A DNA stretch of 64,000 nt from CADCVT01 sp036389485 (GTDB lineage Bacteria > Actinomycetota > Thermoleophilia > Solirubrobacterales > Solirubrobacteraceae): NCBI GenBank assembly GCA_036389485.1, contig DASVPR010000021.1, positions 1-64,000 of the forward strand, read 5' to 3'. Positions 7,295 to 15,660 of this stretch are shown piece after piece (within the stretch, counting starts at the first letter, position 1; each line of letters begins with the position of its first letter). The position numbers and the translations under genes are program-made. The notes under the pieces are model-generated. The model saw nothing but the letters and a program-made list of their open reading frames with translations, did no database searches and was not told where the DNA came from.

Positions 7295-8122
7295 CTACTT
7301 GTCGTTCACGTTCCGCGGCGCCGGCGTGCCCGCGGGCCTGAGCCTCTTCGGCCCCAGCGGGCCGGGCGTCCCCGACGCGCCGTCGCCGTGCTCGCCCCGG
7401 CTCGCCTCGGCGGGCGACGACAGCCCGCGGCGCAGCTCGTTGCGCAGCGCGCCGCCCGCGTTCTCGACGACGCGGCAGTAGCGGCGCACGTCCTGGGCGC
7501 CGAGCCGCGCCCAGTCGGCGCGCGGATGCGCCGAACGCCGGCAGGTCACGACGACGAACGCGGGCCGCTCCTCCTTGCCCGGCCGCGTGATCTCGTGGTG
7601 GACGTAGACGACGGCGCCGCGGACGTCGCGCCGCGCGAACAGCCGCTGCACGATCTCGGCGAGCCCGCCGAGGATGTGCCCGGTCCCCCGCGGCCCGGTG
7701 CGGTACCGCACCGAGCACACGCCCGCGCGGCAGTCGGCGGCGATCACGCTCTGCTGGCCCGCCGACACCTCGGGGCCGACCACGCTCTCGACCGCCCGCA
7801 CGGCGTGCTCGCCCGCTCGCGTGATCGCGGCCGGGTAGGCGACGCCCGTCATCGTCGCGTCGAACGACTTCGCGTACGTCTCGCCCGGCTTTCCCTTCGG
7901 CGCGGGCTTGCGCGCGGCCGGCTCCTCCTCGCGGACGCTCGAGCCGCCCGCGACCGGGGCGTTGTAGCCGGGGATCTCCCGGTCGGTGGGGGCCCGGTCC
8001 GACACCACCGGGCGGTCCCGGGAGGGCTCGTCACCGTCCCCGCCGAGGACGGCGATCGCGACCGGTACCCCGACGAGCACGACCGCCAGCGCGGCGAGAG
8101 CGGCGATCGTCCTGCGGCTCAT
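7295..8122 (-). CDS. Membrane-anchored or secreted protein, paralogue of its upstream neighbour
   Basis: Not recognised. An N-terminal hydrophobic segment (residues about 6-27, AALAALAVVLVGVPVAIAVL) acts as signal or anchor. A polar Pro/Lys linker follows, then a folded domain at about 85-225 with paired cysteines (CRAGVC, VTCRRS, RRYCRV), and a Gly/Pro-rich tail. The core pattern (C..xxC.V.Y, G.GxxL....xxIxRxFxRxDV, HPRADWARL) recurs in the protein encoded just upstream, so the two arose by duplication. The start overlaps the stop of that gene as ATGA. Co-occurrence of the pair suggests a heteromeric envelope component; this is inference only. Confidence 0.7.
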   Translation of the reverse strand: MSRRTIAALAALAVVLVGVPVAIAVLGGDGDEPSRDRPVVSDRAPTDREIPGYNAPVAGGSSVREEEPAARKPAPKGKPGETYAKSFDATMTGVAYPAAITRAGEHAVRAVESVVGPEVSAGQQSVIAADCRAGVCSVRYRTGPRGTGHILGGLAEIVQRLFARRDVRGAVVYVHHEITRPGKEERPAFVVVTCRRSAHPRADWARLGAQDVRRYCRVVENAGGALRNELRRGLSSPAEASRGEHGDGASGTPGPLGPKRLRPAGTPAPRNVNDK

Positions 8123-8793
8123 CCCCCGCTCCCTTCGGGCAGCTCGAGGTCCTGGGCGGCCGGGTCGTCGGGCGCCACCGGCTCCTGCTCCGAGGGCCGG
8201 CCGGACGGATCATAGGCCGACACGTCGCACAGGTTCTGGAGGATCGCCGCGCCGCGGGCCGAGGACCAGTCGACGTCCGGAGCGTCCGAGCGGTCACACA
8301 CCGTGGTGAGCAGCGGCCGACCGTTGGCCGCCTCCTCGCCGCGCTTCGGCGGCACGCCGGCGGCGCTCATGTCGCGGACGACGTTGAACGTCACGCGGAG
8401 CACGTCGGTCCGGCGGAACACGCGCTCGATCATCGGCCGCTGGTCCTCCAGCAGCCGCCCCCGGCCCGGCACCCCGACGGTGTAGTCGACGACGCACGCG
8501 GTCTTCCGGCAGACGACGCGGCGGAACACGGCGGCGCGAAAGCGGGCGACGTCGGTCGGCTCGCCGACGGGACGTCCCGCCTCGACGCCGCGCAGCGCGT
8601 CGAACACCTCACGCTCCAGCGGCGTCAGCGGCCGCTTCGCCGCGCGGGTCGGGCCGCGGCCGTCGTCACCGCCGCCGCCGAGGACCAGCACCAGGACCGA
8701 CGAGTAGGCCGCCACGAGCGCGAGCCACGCGGCGGCCTGGAGGATGCCGGGGAGGCGGCGGAACCGCCGCCATCCCCGTGCGATCGTCTGCAA
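8119..8793 (-). CDS. Membrane-anchored protein, paralogue of the downstream gene
   Basis: Not recognised. One transmembrane segment near residues 19-40 (LQAAAWLALVAAYSSVLVLV) is followed by an extracytoplasmic domain whose cysteines match those of the neighbouring protein (VCRKTACVVDY, TTVCDRSD, LQNLCDVS). Shared positions include the run GRGRLLEDQRPMIERVFRRTDV and APDVDWSS. It has 224 residues against 275 in the paralogue and lacks the long Pro-rich linker. It overlaps the downstream gene by four bases and lies 24 bp after the CARDB protein gene. Confidence 0.68.
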   Translation of the reverse strand: MQTIARGWRRFRRLPGILQAAAWLALVAAYSSVLVLVLGGGGDDGRGPTRAAKRPLTPLEREVFDALRGVEAGRPVGEPTDVARFRAAVFRRVVCRKTACVVDYTVGVPGRGRLLEDQRPMIERVFRRTDVLRVTFNVVRDMSAAGVPPKRGEEAANGRPLLTTVCDRSDAPDVDWSSARGAAILQNLCDVSAYDPSGRPSEQEPVAPDDPAAQDLELPEGSGG

Positions 8794-8817
8794 CAGGCGC
8801 TGCCCCCGGATCGGCCC

Positions 8818-10152
8818 CTAGTCGTGGATCTTCGTGACGGACCCGCCGAACACGCACTGCGTCGGCGACGCGCCGAGCACGCCGATGCCCGCGTAGGCGT
8901 TGAGGATGAATTCCGTCCCGCTCGACGTCGCGACGTAGATCGACCCGTTGCGGAACGCGGCCTCCCAGTCGTCCTGCGGCTCGAACCGCGTGTTCTGGCT
9001 GCTGCCCTGGTTCGGGTCGTTCAGCCCCGCGTCGGGGCCGGTGTCCTCGCCGATGCCGTTGTCGGAGTCGTCGGCGTCGCCGGCGATGCGGACCTCCGGG
9101 TCGGCCGCGGTCGCGAGGGCCATGTGCTTGCCCTCGCCGCCGGTGTCGCCGCCCTCCTGGAAGTTGCGGCCGGTGTCGCCCCGCGTCGCGTCGACGCTGT
9201 GCGAGGTGTTGCCGAACCCGGCGTTGATGTTGAACCGCCTCCCGTGCGGGCCGGCGAAGCTGAAGTTCCCCTCGGGCCTGTCGAGGTAGAGCAGGATCTT
9301 CGCCTCGTCGCCGTCCTCGTCGAACGAGAAGTCGTTGTCGACGCCGAGGAAGCCGTCGTTGTCCCCGTCGAAGCCCGGCACGTCGTCATCGCCGTTGGTC
9401 GTCGAGCGGCAGAGCGCGCGGATCTTCACGCCGCCCACCTCGAGCAGGTCGAACTGCTCGGTCGAGCCCTCGTTGTCGCCGGGGCCTCGCTCGTCCTTGG
9501 TCGTGTTGGGGCTGCCGGGCGGATTGACGTCGGCGTTCTCGCCCTCGATCGTCGCGACCCCGAAGGGCAGCGTCTTGCGCGGGATGATGATCGTGTTGCT
9601 GTCCCCGGGAGGACCGGCGGGGCCGGCGGGACCGGGCGGCCCGGGAGGGCCGGCGCCGCCCGCGGTATCCGACCCCGCGATGCGGATCCGCTGCCCGGAG
9701 ACGTTGCAGTTCGCGCGGTCGTTGCTCTCCTTGACCACGTTGCGCACGTCGGCGCACACGATCAGGAAGAACTCGCCCGTCTGGAAGGTCGGCGGGATCT
9801 CGACGACCATGCGCCGGCTCGCCGACCGGCCGGGGGCCAGGGGGCGCACGCGGCGCTGCCCGACGCGGCGGCGCCGGTCGTCGGCGCTGAGCACGCGGCC
9901 GACGGAGAGGTAGGCGCGGGCCAGAGAGGTCTGCCGGGCGCGGCCGCGCCCCTGGTTGTCGACGGTGAACGAGGCCAGGAAGTCGCCGTCGAGCGGGACG
10001 AAGTCGGGTGGCTCGGCCGCCGCAGAGACGACGAGGTCGGGCTTCGGCTTCGGCTTCGCCCGTGCCTTCTGGGCTGCGGCGGGTGCGGCAAGCGCTGCGG
10101 AAACGGCGAACGCCAACGCCAGGACCGGCGCGTGGCGAAGAATCCGACGCAT
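8818..10152 (-). CDS. Secreted CARDB-domain protein with collagen-like Gly-X-Y segment
   Basis: Exported protein of unknown function. The signal peptide (MRRILRHAPVLALAFAVSAA, likely cleaved after AAA-Q near 28) is followed by a CARDB-type Ig fold at about residues 38-155 (PDLVVSAAAEPP, FTVDNQGRGRA, ICADVRNVVKESNDRANC). A short collagen-like stretch, six Gly-X-Y triplets at about 164-184, comes next. The rest is a domain of about 250 residues rich in Asp/Gly (DNDGFLGVDNDFSFDEDGDE) that looks like a beta-rich, possibly Ca-binding fold I cannot name. It heads the minus-strand run continuing through the paralogous pair below. Extracellular matrix or adhesion is a guess from the domains. Confidence 0.8.
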   Translation of the reverse strand: MRRILRHAPVLALAFAVSAALAAPAAAQKARAKPKPKPDLVVSAAAEPPDFVPLDGDFLASFTVDNQGRGRARQTSLARAYLSVGRVLSADDRRRRVGQRRVRPLAPGRSASRRMVVEIPPTFQTGEFFLIVCADVRNVVKESNDRANCNVSGQRIRIAGSDTAGGAGPPGPPGPAGPAGPPGDSNTIIIPRKTLPFGVATIEGENADVNPPGSPNTTKDERGPGDNEGSTEQFDLLEVGGVKIRALCRSTTNGDDDVPGFDGDNDGFLGVDNDFSFDEDGDEAKILLYLDRPEGNFSFAGPHGRRFNINAGFGNTSHSVDATRGDTGRNFQEGGDTGGEGKHMALATAADPEVRIAGDADDSDNGIGEDTGPDAGLNDPNQGSSQNTRFEPQDDWEAAFRNGSIYVATSSGTEFILNAYAGIGVLGASPTQCVFGGSVTKIHD

Positions 10153-10253
10153 GCATCCTCCTCTCGTAGCCCCGGGCGGAGGCCCACGTTACTCCCCTCG
10201 TCCGACGGCCGCAACGCGCGCGCGCGAGGCGGGTGCACCGCCGGTCGCGGAAC

Positions 10254-10283
10254 TTGACGCAGCGCGTGCGGTGGGGGTAGAAG
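10254..10283 (+). promoter_or_regulatory. Putative sigma-70 promoter for the LPG-synthase-TM-like gene
   Basis: TTGACG at 10254-10259 is followed after 18 bp by TAGAAG at 10278-10283. Transcription would start about 30 nt before the ATG at 10321, leaving room for the Shine-Dalgarno GAGGAAGGA. This is the only TTGAC-type element in the 168-bp divergent gap. Confidence 0.4.
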
Positions 10284-10320
10284 ACCCCGTCCTCTTGGCG
10301 TCGTCGAGGAAGGAACGTCC

Positions 10321-11442
10321 ATGGCGGTCAGTGCGGCCGCGGCACCGGCCGAGCCCGAGCGAGAGCAGCCCCGCGGCGTGTCCGCGGCGTTCGCGCTGGC
10401 CTACCTCGTGGCCGCCGTCGCGCTCGTCCTGCTCGTGCACTTCGGCGGGATCTGGAACGTGCTGGCGAACACGCGGCTGCTCGACGTGCTCGGGCGCGGC
10501 GGCATCATCGCGATCACCGACGCCGACGCCGGCCTGATCCAGGGGATCCCGAACCCCGAGTACTACCTGCTCGCCAGCCAGCCGATCGACTGGGAGCTGC
10601 TGCTCGTCGCCGCCGCGCTGTTCGTGCTCATGTGGGGCGCGAAGGCCGCCGAGTTCCACGGGCTGTGCCGGTTCGTCGGGCTCGAGGGCTCGCTCGGCCG
10701 GCACGCCCGCGCCTGGTTCTACGGCCACGGCGTCAACCGGCTCGTCCCGTACGAGGCGGGACAGGTCGCGAAGGCGTCCGTGCTCGAGGGCCAGGGGGCG
10801 GACCCCGTGCGCGCGGCCCAGGCCGTGCACCTGTCGTCGCTCATGACGGTCCTGCAGATCGCGCTGCTCGCGCTCTACGGGCTGTTCGCCGTCGGCTTCG
10901 GCCAGTGGTTCAGCGAGCTGTTCTGGGCGTTCGTCATCCTCGGGATCGCGTACCTGATGACGCGGCCGGAGCGCAAGGAGGCGCGGGCGGCCCGGCGCGA
11001 GGCGCTGCGGGTGGCGGCGCGCGCGCTGCAGGTGCTCGCGCAGCGCCCGCTGACGTTCGTCCGGCTGCTGCTGTTCGGGACGCTCTCGATCCTGCTCGTC
11101 GACGCGGCCGCCTACGCCATCTCGCAGGCGTTCAGCAACACCGTCGTGATCATGAACGTCGAGGGCGACAACCTGCTGATGGCGGTGATCGCCGGGTACA
11201 TCGCGCGGCTCGTGCAGTTCACCCCCGGCGGCCTCGGCCAGTGGGAGTGGGCGTTCGCCGCGGCGCTGTACGTCGGCGGCCTCGGCTTCCCCGAGGCGGC
11301 GACGATCGCCGTGCTCGTCACGTTCTTCCGCTACCTGATCGGCGGCCTCGTCTTCGCGGCGGTGACGCTCGGCTACGGCGTCGAGACGAGCCTGCGCGCC
11401 GTGCTCGCGCGCTTCGCGGGCACGGCCGAGGCGCGCCCGTGA
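10321..11442 (+). CDS. Integral membrane protein, LPG-synthase-TM/flippase-like (UPF0104)
   Basis: Polytopic protein of 373 residues with about 8 hydrophobic segments, beginning with FALAYLVAAVALVLLVHFGG after a Pro/Glu-rich cytosolic lead. The family hallmarks are the NRLVPYEAGQVAKASVL region and the late loop TPGGLGQWEWAFA, equivalent to PGGLGVxE in lysylphosphatidylglycerol-synthase transmembrane domains and related putative lipid flippases. No soluble aminoacyl-transferase domain is attached. The strong Shine-Dalgarno GAGGAAGGA precedes the ATG. It overlaps the next gene by four bases (GTGA), implying coupled expression with the UPF0182 protein. Confidence 0.82.
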   Translation: MAVSAAAAPAEPEREQPRGVSAAFALAYLVAAVALVLLVHFGGIWNVLANTRLLDVLGRGGIIAITDADAGLIQGIPNPEYYLLASQPIDWELLLVAAALFVLMWGAKAAEFHGLCRFVGLEGSLGRHARAWFYGHGVNRLVPYEAGQVAKASVLEGQGADPVRAAQAVHLSSLMTVLQIALLALYGLFAVGFGQWFSELFWAFVILGIAYLMTRPERKEARAARREALRVAARALQVLAQRPLTFVRLLLFGTLSILLVDAAAYAISQAFSNTVVIMNVEGDNLLMAVIAGYIARLVQFTPGGLGQWEWAFAAALYVGGLGFPEAATIAVLVTFFRYLIGGLVFAAVTLGYGVETSLRAVLARFAGTAEARP

Positions 11443-14342
11443 GCACGCGCGACGTCACCGCTCCCCCCGCGCCCGCGCCGCCGACGCTGCCGCTGCGCGG
11501 GCTGCCGCGCGCGCCGAACCCCGGCCGGGTGTGGGGCCGGGCGCTGGTGCTGCTCGGCGTCGTGATCGGCGTCTGGTCGCTCGACCAGATCGCGAACCTG
11601 CTGATGGACCTGTGGCTGCTGCAGAGCCTCGGTTACGAGGACGTCTTCTGGACCAACTTCCGCGTCGAGGCCGGGCTGTTCGCGCTCGCGCTCGGGCTGC
11701 TCGTCATCGCGATCGGCGCGCCCGCCTTCGCCAACCGCCTGTCGCGGACGGCGAAGCGCCGGGCGATCGGCGTGGGCGTGATGGTCGGCATCGTCCTCGG
11801 CGTCGGCCTCGCGAGCCGCTACCGCAACTACCTCATGCTGTTCGAGGGCCACGCGTTCGGCCAGGACGACCCGGTCTTCGGCCACGACATCGGCTTCTAC
11901 GTCTTCGACCTGCCGGCGATCAAGACGACGATCCACGCCGTCGAGGACCTCGCGGTGATCGGGCTGCTCGCGAGCATCGTCTGCGCCGCGATCGCGCCGC
12001 GCGAGGACGTGCGGCCGCCCGGCTTCGGACGCGTGCGCCGCGTGCTCGGGCGCGTCGCGCACCCGCTGACGCTCGGGTGGATCGGCGTGCTCGGCGTCGC
12101 GCTCGCCGCCGACATCTGGGTCCACCGCTACGACCTGCTGACGAGGGACAACGTCGACTCCGGCCTGCCGAACGGCGCGCAGGTCCTCGACGTCACCGGG
12201 TTCTTCAGCTCGAACAACCTGCTGTGGGTCGAGGCGGTCGCGATGCTCCTGCTCGCCGTGGGCGTCATCACGATCCTCGCGACGCTGCGCCGCGCGGTCA
12301 CGCGGCCGGAGGAGACCGCGTGGAAGGAGCGCACGCGGCCGCGCCGGCTCGCGCTCGCGCTGCTGCCCGGGCTCGTCGTCACGATCCTCTTCACGATCGG
12401 CGTCTCGCTGCGCGACGACTTCGAGGTGCAGCCCAACGAGCCGGTCGTCCAGCTGCCGTACATCAAGCGCCACATCGACGCCACGAACAAGGCGTACGGG
12501 ATGGACAAGGTCGAGGTGGAGCGGTTCGTCCCGAACGGGCCGGGCGACCCGATGCCCAAGCTCGCCGACCTCCTCGCCAGCCCCGCGATCCGCAACGCGC
12601 CGCTGTGGCCGGGCTACCACGCGACGCTCGAGCGCCAGGTCGACCCCGAGTACCTGAACCGCATCCTGCTCAAGCAGGGCGACCCGACGATCTACGGCCC
12701 CACGCTCCAGACCTACCAGCAGCAGCAGAAGCTCCGGCCGTACTACGACTTCATGGACGTCGACACGGTGCGCTACAAGACCCGCGGCGGCGAGTCGCGG
12801 CTCTACGCGTCGGCCGTGCGCGAGCTGCCGCTCGTCGAGCCGCAGCCGTGGCTGGCGTGGTGGGGCCAGCGGTACATGCTCTTCACGCACGGCTCGGGGC
12901 TCGTGATGAACCTGCTGTCGGGCGTCTCGCCCGAGGGGTATCCGCTGTTCGCCTCGCGCGACATCCCGTCGAAGGTCGACGACGACGCGCTCGCCGTCCA
13001 GAACCCGGCCGTCTACTACGGCGAGGGCGCGGGGTCGATGGCGTACTCCGACGTCGCCGACATCGACGAGCACGACTTCCCGACCGAGGACGGCCGCGCG
13101 CAGATCCGCTACCCCGAGAACGTCCGCGCCGGCGTCGAGCTCGACAGCCCGCTCAAGCGCGCGGTGTTCGGCTGGAAGAGCCGCCAGTTCATGGAGATCT
13201 TCTTCTCGGACCTCATCAAGGGCGACTCGCGCGTGCACTACTTCCGCACGCCGCTCGAGCGGCTCGAGGCCGTCGCGCCGTTCCTGTGGGGCGACACGGA
13301 CCCGTACGCGGTGACGGGCGGCGACCGCATCACGTGGATGATCAACGGGCTGACGGTGTCCGACCGCTACCCGTACTCGATGATCCAGGAGCTGGGGGAC
13401 AAGTCGTACGTCCGCACGCCGACGCCCCGCCCGACGCGGTGGGTCAACTACGTCCAGGACTCGGTGAAGGCGACCGTCGACGCGTTCACCGGCCAGATCG
13501 ACCTCTACAAGTGGAAGAGCGAGCCGGTCCTCGACACGTGGGCCGACATCTACCCCGACCTCTTCAAGCCGAAGGACGCGATGCCGCCGAAGCTGGCCGA
13601 GCAGGTCCAGTACCCGGTCCAGCTCATGCACATCCAGTTCGACGACACGTTCATCTACTCGCACATGACCGACCCGCTGACGAACTTCAGCCAGGAGGAC
13701 CTGTTCGACGACGGCGACGAGGTCAAGGGCCCGGTCATCGAGGGGCTCGAGGGCGAGCCGCTGAACTTCTCGATCGAGCCGTACTACTGGATGGCCGAGA
13801 CAGGGACGGGGCCGCTGCCGCGCTCCGCGCCGCCGACCCAGTTCGCGATGTCGACGATCTTCACGCCGGAGAGCGCGCTGAACCTGCGCGCGGTGATCAC
13901 CGCGTACCAGGAGGGGCGCGACTACGGGCGGCTGTCTATGGCGGTGGTGCCGAAGGGCGAGTTCCACCCGGGGCCCGAGCAGGCCGACGCCGCGATCGAC
14001 CAGGACCCGTTCATCTCGCAGCAGATCGGGCTGTGGTCGCGGCGGGGGCTGGAGGTCATCCGCGGCCACACGACGCCGCTCATCGTCGAGAACGAGATGC
14101 TCTACGTCGAGCCGCTGTTCGTGCGCTCGGTGCAGAACCCGGTGCCGCAGCTCGAGCGGGTGATCGTCGTGTTCCGTGGCGACGCGTTCATGGGCCGCTC
14201 GCTGGAGGCGGCGCTGCGCGAGGCGATCGTGGGCCGGGCCACGTTCCCGATCCGCCCGGGCCCGGAGCTGGGCGGCGAGCCGGGCTTTGACGAGAACGGC
14301 GACCGGATCGCGGACGAGGCGGTCGTCCCACCGGGCGGCTGA
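11439..14342 (+). CDS. UPF0182 family large membrane protein
   Basis: A 967-residue protein of the conserved UPF0182/PF03699 family, common in Actinobacteria and of unknown function. The N-terminal third carries about seven transmembrane helices (GRALVLLGVVIGVWSLDQIA, AGLFALALGLLVIAIGAPAF, and others up to LALLPGLVVTILFTIGVSL). The remainder is a large extracytoplasmic domain with typical family segments (NAPLWPGYHATLERQ, LYASAVRELPL, PENVRAGVELDSPLKR, RYPYSMIQELGD, YVEPLFVRSVQNPVPQLERVIV). The start is a GTG overlapping the upstream stop; a longer open frame exists upstream but lies inside the previous gene. The length matches the family. Confidence 0.93.
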   Translation: MSTRDVTAPPAPAPPTLPLRGLPRAPNPGRVWGRALVLLGVVIGVWSLDQIANLLMDLWLLQSLGYEDVFWTNFRVEAGLFALALGLLVIAIGAPAFANRLSRTAKRRAIGVGVMVGIVLGVGLASRYRNYLMLFEGHAFGQDDPVFGHDIGFYVFDLPAIKTTIHAVEDLAVIGLLASIVCAAIAPREDVRPPGFGRVRRVLGRVAHPLTLGWIGVLGVALAADIWVHRYDLLTRDNVDSGLPNGAQVLDVTGFFSSNNLLWVEAVAMLLLAVGVITILATLRRAVTRPEETAWKERTRPRRLALALLPGLVVTILFTIGVSLRDDFEVQPNEPVVQLPYIKRHIDATNKAYGMDKVEVERFVPNGPGDPMPKLADLLASPAIRNAPLWPGYHATLERQVDPEYLNRILLKQGDPTIYGPTLQTYQQQQKLRPYYDFMDVDTVRYKTRGGESRLYASAVRELPLVEPQPWLAWWGQRYMLFTHGSGLVMNLLSGVSPEGYPLFASRDIPSKVDDDALAVQNPAVYYGEGAGSMAYSDVADIDEHDFPTEDGRAQIRYPENVRAGVELDSPLKRAVFGWKSRQFMEIFFSDLIKGDSRVHYFRTPLERLEAVAPFLWGDTDPYAVTGGDRITWMINGLTVSDRYPYSMIQELGDKSYVRTPTPRPTRWVNYVQDSVKATVDAFTGQIDLYKWKSEPVLDTWADIYPDLFKPKDAMPPKLAEQVQYPVQLMHIQFDDTFIYSHMTDPLTNFSQEDLFDDGDEVKGPVIEGLEGEPLNFSIEPYYWMAETGTGPLPRSAPPTQFAMSTIFTPESALNLRAVITAYQEGRDYGRLSMAVVPKGEFHPGPEQADAAIDQDPFISQQIGLWSRRGLEVIRGHTTPLIVENEMLYVEPLFVRSVQNPVPQLERVIVVFRGDAFMGRSLEAALREAIVGRATFPIRPGPELGGEPGFDENGDRIADEAVVPPGG

Positions 14343-14363
14343 GCGCGGTGGGAGGCTGCCGCC

Positions 14364-15623
14364 GTGCGTGAAGCGGCCGCCGTCTCGGCCCTGGCACTGA
14401 CGCTGGGGCTCACGCTCCGGCGCCCGCTGCTGCCGACCGGGCTGCGCATCGGCCCCGGGATCGCGGCGGCCGTGGGCGTCGCCGCGGCCGTCGCGGTCGG
14501 CGGCATCCACCCCGGCGACGTCGGCGACGCGGCCGAGACGCTGTGGCGGCCGTTCCTCGCGCTGGCGGGGTTGATGGTGATCACCGGGGTCGCCGGTCGC
14601 CTCGGGCTGATGGAGCGGCTCGCGGCGCTCGTCGTGCCGCGGGCGGGCGGATCGGCGACGCGGCTCTTCGGGCTCGTGTTCGCGTTGAGCGCGGCGACCG
14701 CCGCGGTGCTCAACAACGACGCGGCGATCCTGCTGCTGACGCCGGTCGTCGTGCTGCTCGTGCGCGGGCTGTACCCGGACCGCCCCGGGCTGCTCGTCCC
14801 GTTCGCGTTCGCGGTGTTCATGGCCGCGGGCGTCGCGCCCTTCGTGACGTCGAACCCGATGAACACGGTCGTCGCCGGTGTCGCCGACATCGACTTCAAC
14901 GAGTACGCGGGCCGGATGGTGCCGGTCGCGCTCGCGGGGTGGGTCGTCACGTACGTCGTGCTGCGTCTGCTCTTCGCCCGCGAGCTGCGCGACGCGCCGG
15001 CCGTGCCGCCGGCCGAGCCCGCGCGCCCGTGGGGCCCGCCGCAGAGGCAGGCGCTCGCGCTCGTGCTCGTCGTGCTCGCGGCCTATCCAGTGCTCGCGCT
15101 GCTCGGGGTCCAGGTCTTCTTCGTCGCGGCGACGGGCGGCGCGATCGCTCTGATCCTGTCGGCGCGACATCGCGTCGGCGGGCCGTTCGAGGTCCTGCGG
15201 ACGAACGTGGCCTGGGAGATCCTCGTGTTCCTCCTCGGGATATTCCTGCTCGCCGAGGCGCTGCGGAACGCGGGCGTCGTCGACCACCTCGCCGCCCTCT
15301 ACAAGGAGGGCGGGCAGAGCGTGATCGGGCTGACCTCCGCGGTCGGCTCCGCCCTCATCAACAACCACTCGATGGCGCTGACGAACCTGCTCGCGGTCGA
15401 CGGCCTGGGGGGCACCAGCGACGCGGACTACTTCGCCGCGCTCATCGGCGGCGACCTCGGCCCGCGGCTGCTGCCGATCGGCTCGCTCGCGGGCCTCTTG
15501 TGGATCGCCGTGCTGCGCGGGCTGGGCGTCGAGGTGACGTTGCGCCGGTTCGTCGCCGTCGGGCTCGCGGTCACCGTGCCGAGCCTCGCGGTGTCACTTG
15601 GCGTACTTGCCCTGCTGACCTGA
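14364..15623 (+). CDS. ArsB/NhaD-type ion transporter (arsenical pump membrane protein family)
   Basis: A 419-residue permease with 10-12 transmembrane segments. Family signatures are LVFALSAATAAVLNNDAAILLLTPVVVLLV in the first half (the NNDAA re-entrant motif), VAPFVTSNPMNTVVAG, and ALINNHSMALTNLLA plus GGDLGPRLLPIGSLAGLLW in the second half. These match the ion-transporter superfamily that includes ArsB and SLC13 carriers. Arsenite as substrate is not certain: there is no arsR, arsA or arsC nearby. A GTG start at 14364 is preceded by GGGAGG at a spacing of 8. A 6-bp stem hairpin (15627-15643) lies just after the stop. Confidence 0.85.
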   Translation: MREAAAVSALALTLGLTLRRPLLPTGLRIGPGIAAAVGVAAAVAVGGIHPGDVGDAAETLWRPFLALAGLMVITGVAGRLGLMERLAALVVPRAGGSATRLFGLVFALSAATAAVLNNDAAILLLTPVVVLLVRGLYPDRPGLLVPFAFAVFMAAGVAPFVTSNPMNTVVAGVADIDFNEYAGRMVPVALAGWVVTYVVLRLLFARELRDAPAVPPAEPARPWGPPQRQALALVLVVLAAYPVLALLGVQVFFVAATGGAIALILSARHRVGGPFEVLRTNVAWEILVFLLGIFLLAEALRNAGVVDHLAALYKEGGQSVIGLTSAVGSALINNHSMALTNLLAVDGLGGTSDADYFAALIGGDLGPRLLPIGSLAGLLWIAVLRGLGVEVTLRRFVAVGLAVTVPSLAVSLGVLALLT

Positions 15624-15626
15624 AAG

Positions 15627-15643
15627 CCGACCCGGGAGGTCGG
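15627..15643 (+). terminator. Short hairpin after the ArsB-like gene
   Basis: CCGACC and GGTCGG pair around the loop CGGGA, starting four bases after the TGA. There is no T-tract, so it is a weak terminator candidate. It may instead fold in the leader of the iron permease gene. Confidence 0.3.
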
Positions 15644-15644
15644 T

Positions 15645-15660
15645 GTTAGGGTGCCCTAAC
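15645..15660. promoter_or_regulatory. 16-bp palindrome GTTAGGGTGCCCTAAC abutting the FTR1 start
   Basis: Perfect 7+2+7 inverted repeat ending directly before ATG 15661. The arms TTAGG/CCTAA match half-sites of DtxR/IdeR-type iron boxes, although the spacing is shorter than in the classical 19-bp consensus. Its position over the translation start of an iron permease fits metal-dependent repression. The identity of the repressor is inferred. Confidence 0.6.

Noticed and set aside
10632..11438. Long open frame upstream of UPF0182 in the same frame
   Set aside because: It overlaps the LPG-synthase-TM-like gene out of frame. The GTG at 11439 with a GTGA overlap is the natural start.
11373..15368. 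Minus-strand 1331-codon open frame across the UPF0182 and ArsB-like genes
   Set aside because: Antisense shadow, highly Arg/Asp/Gln-rich, without motifs. The plus-strand genes match known families.
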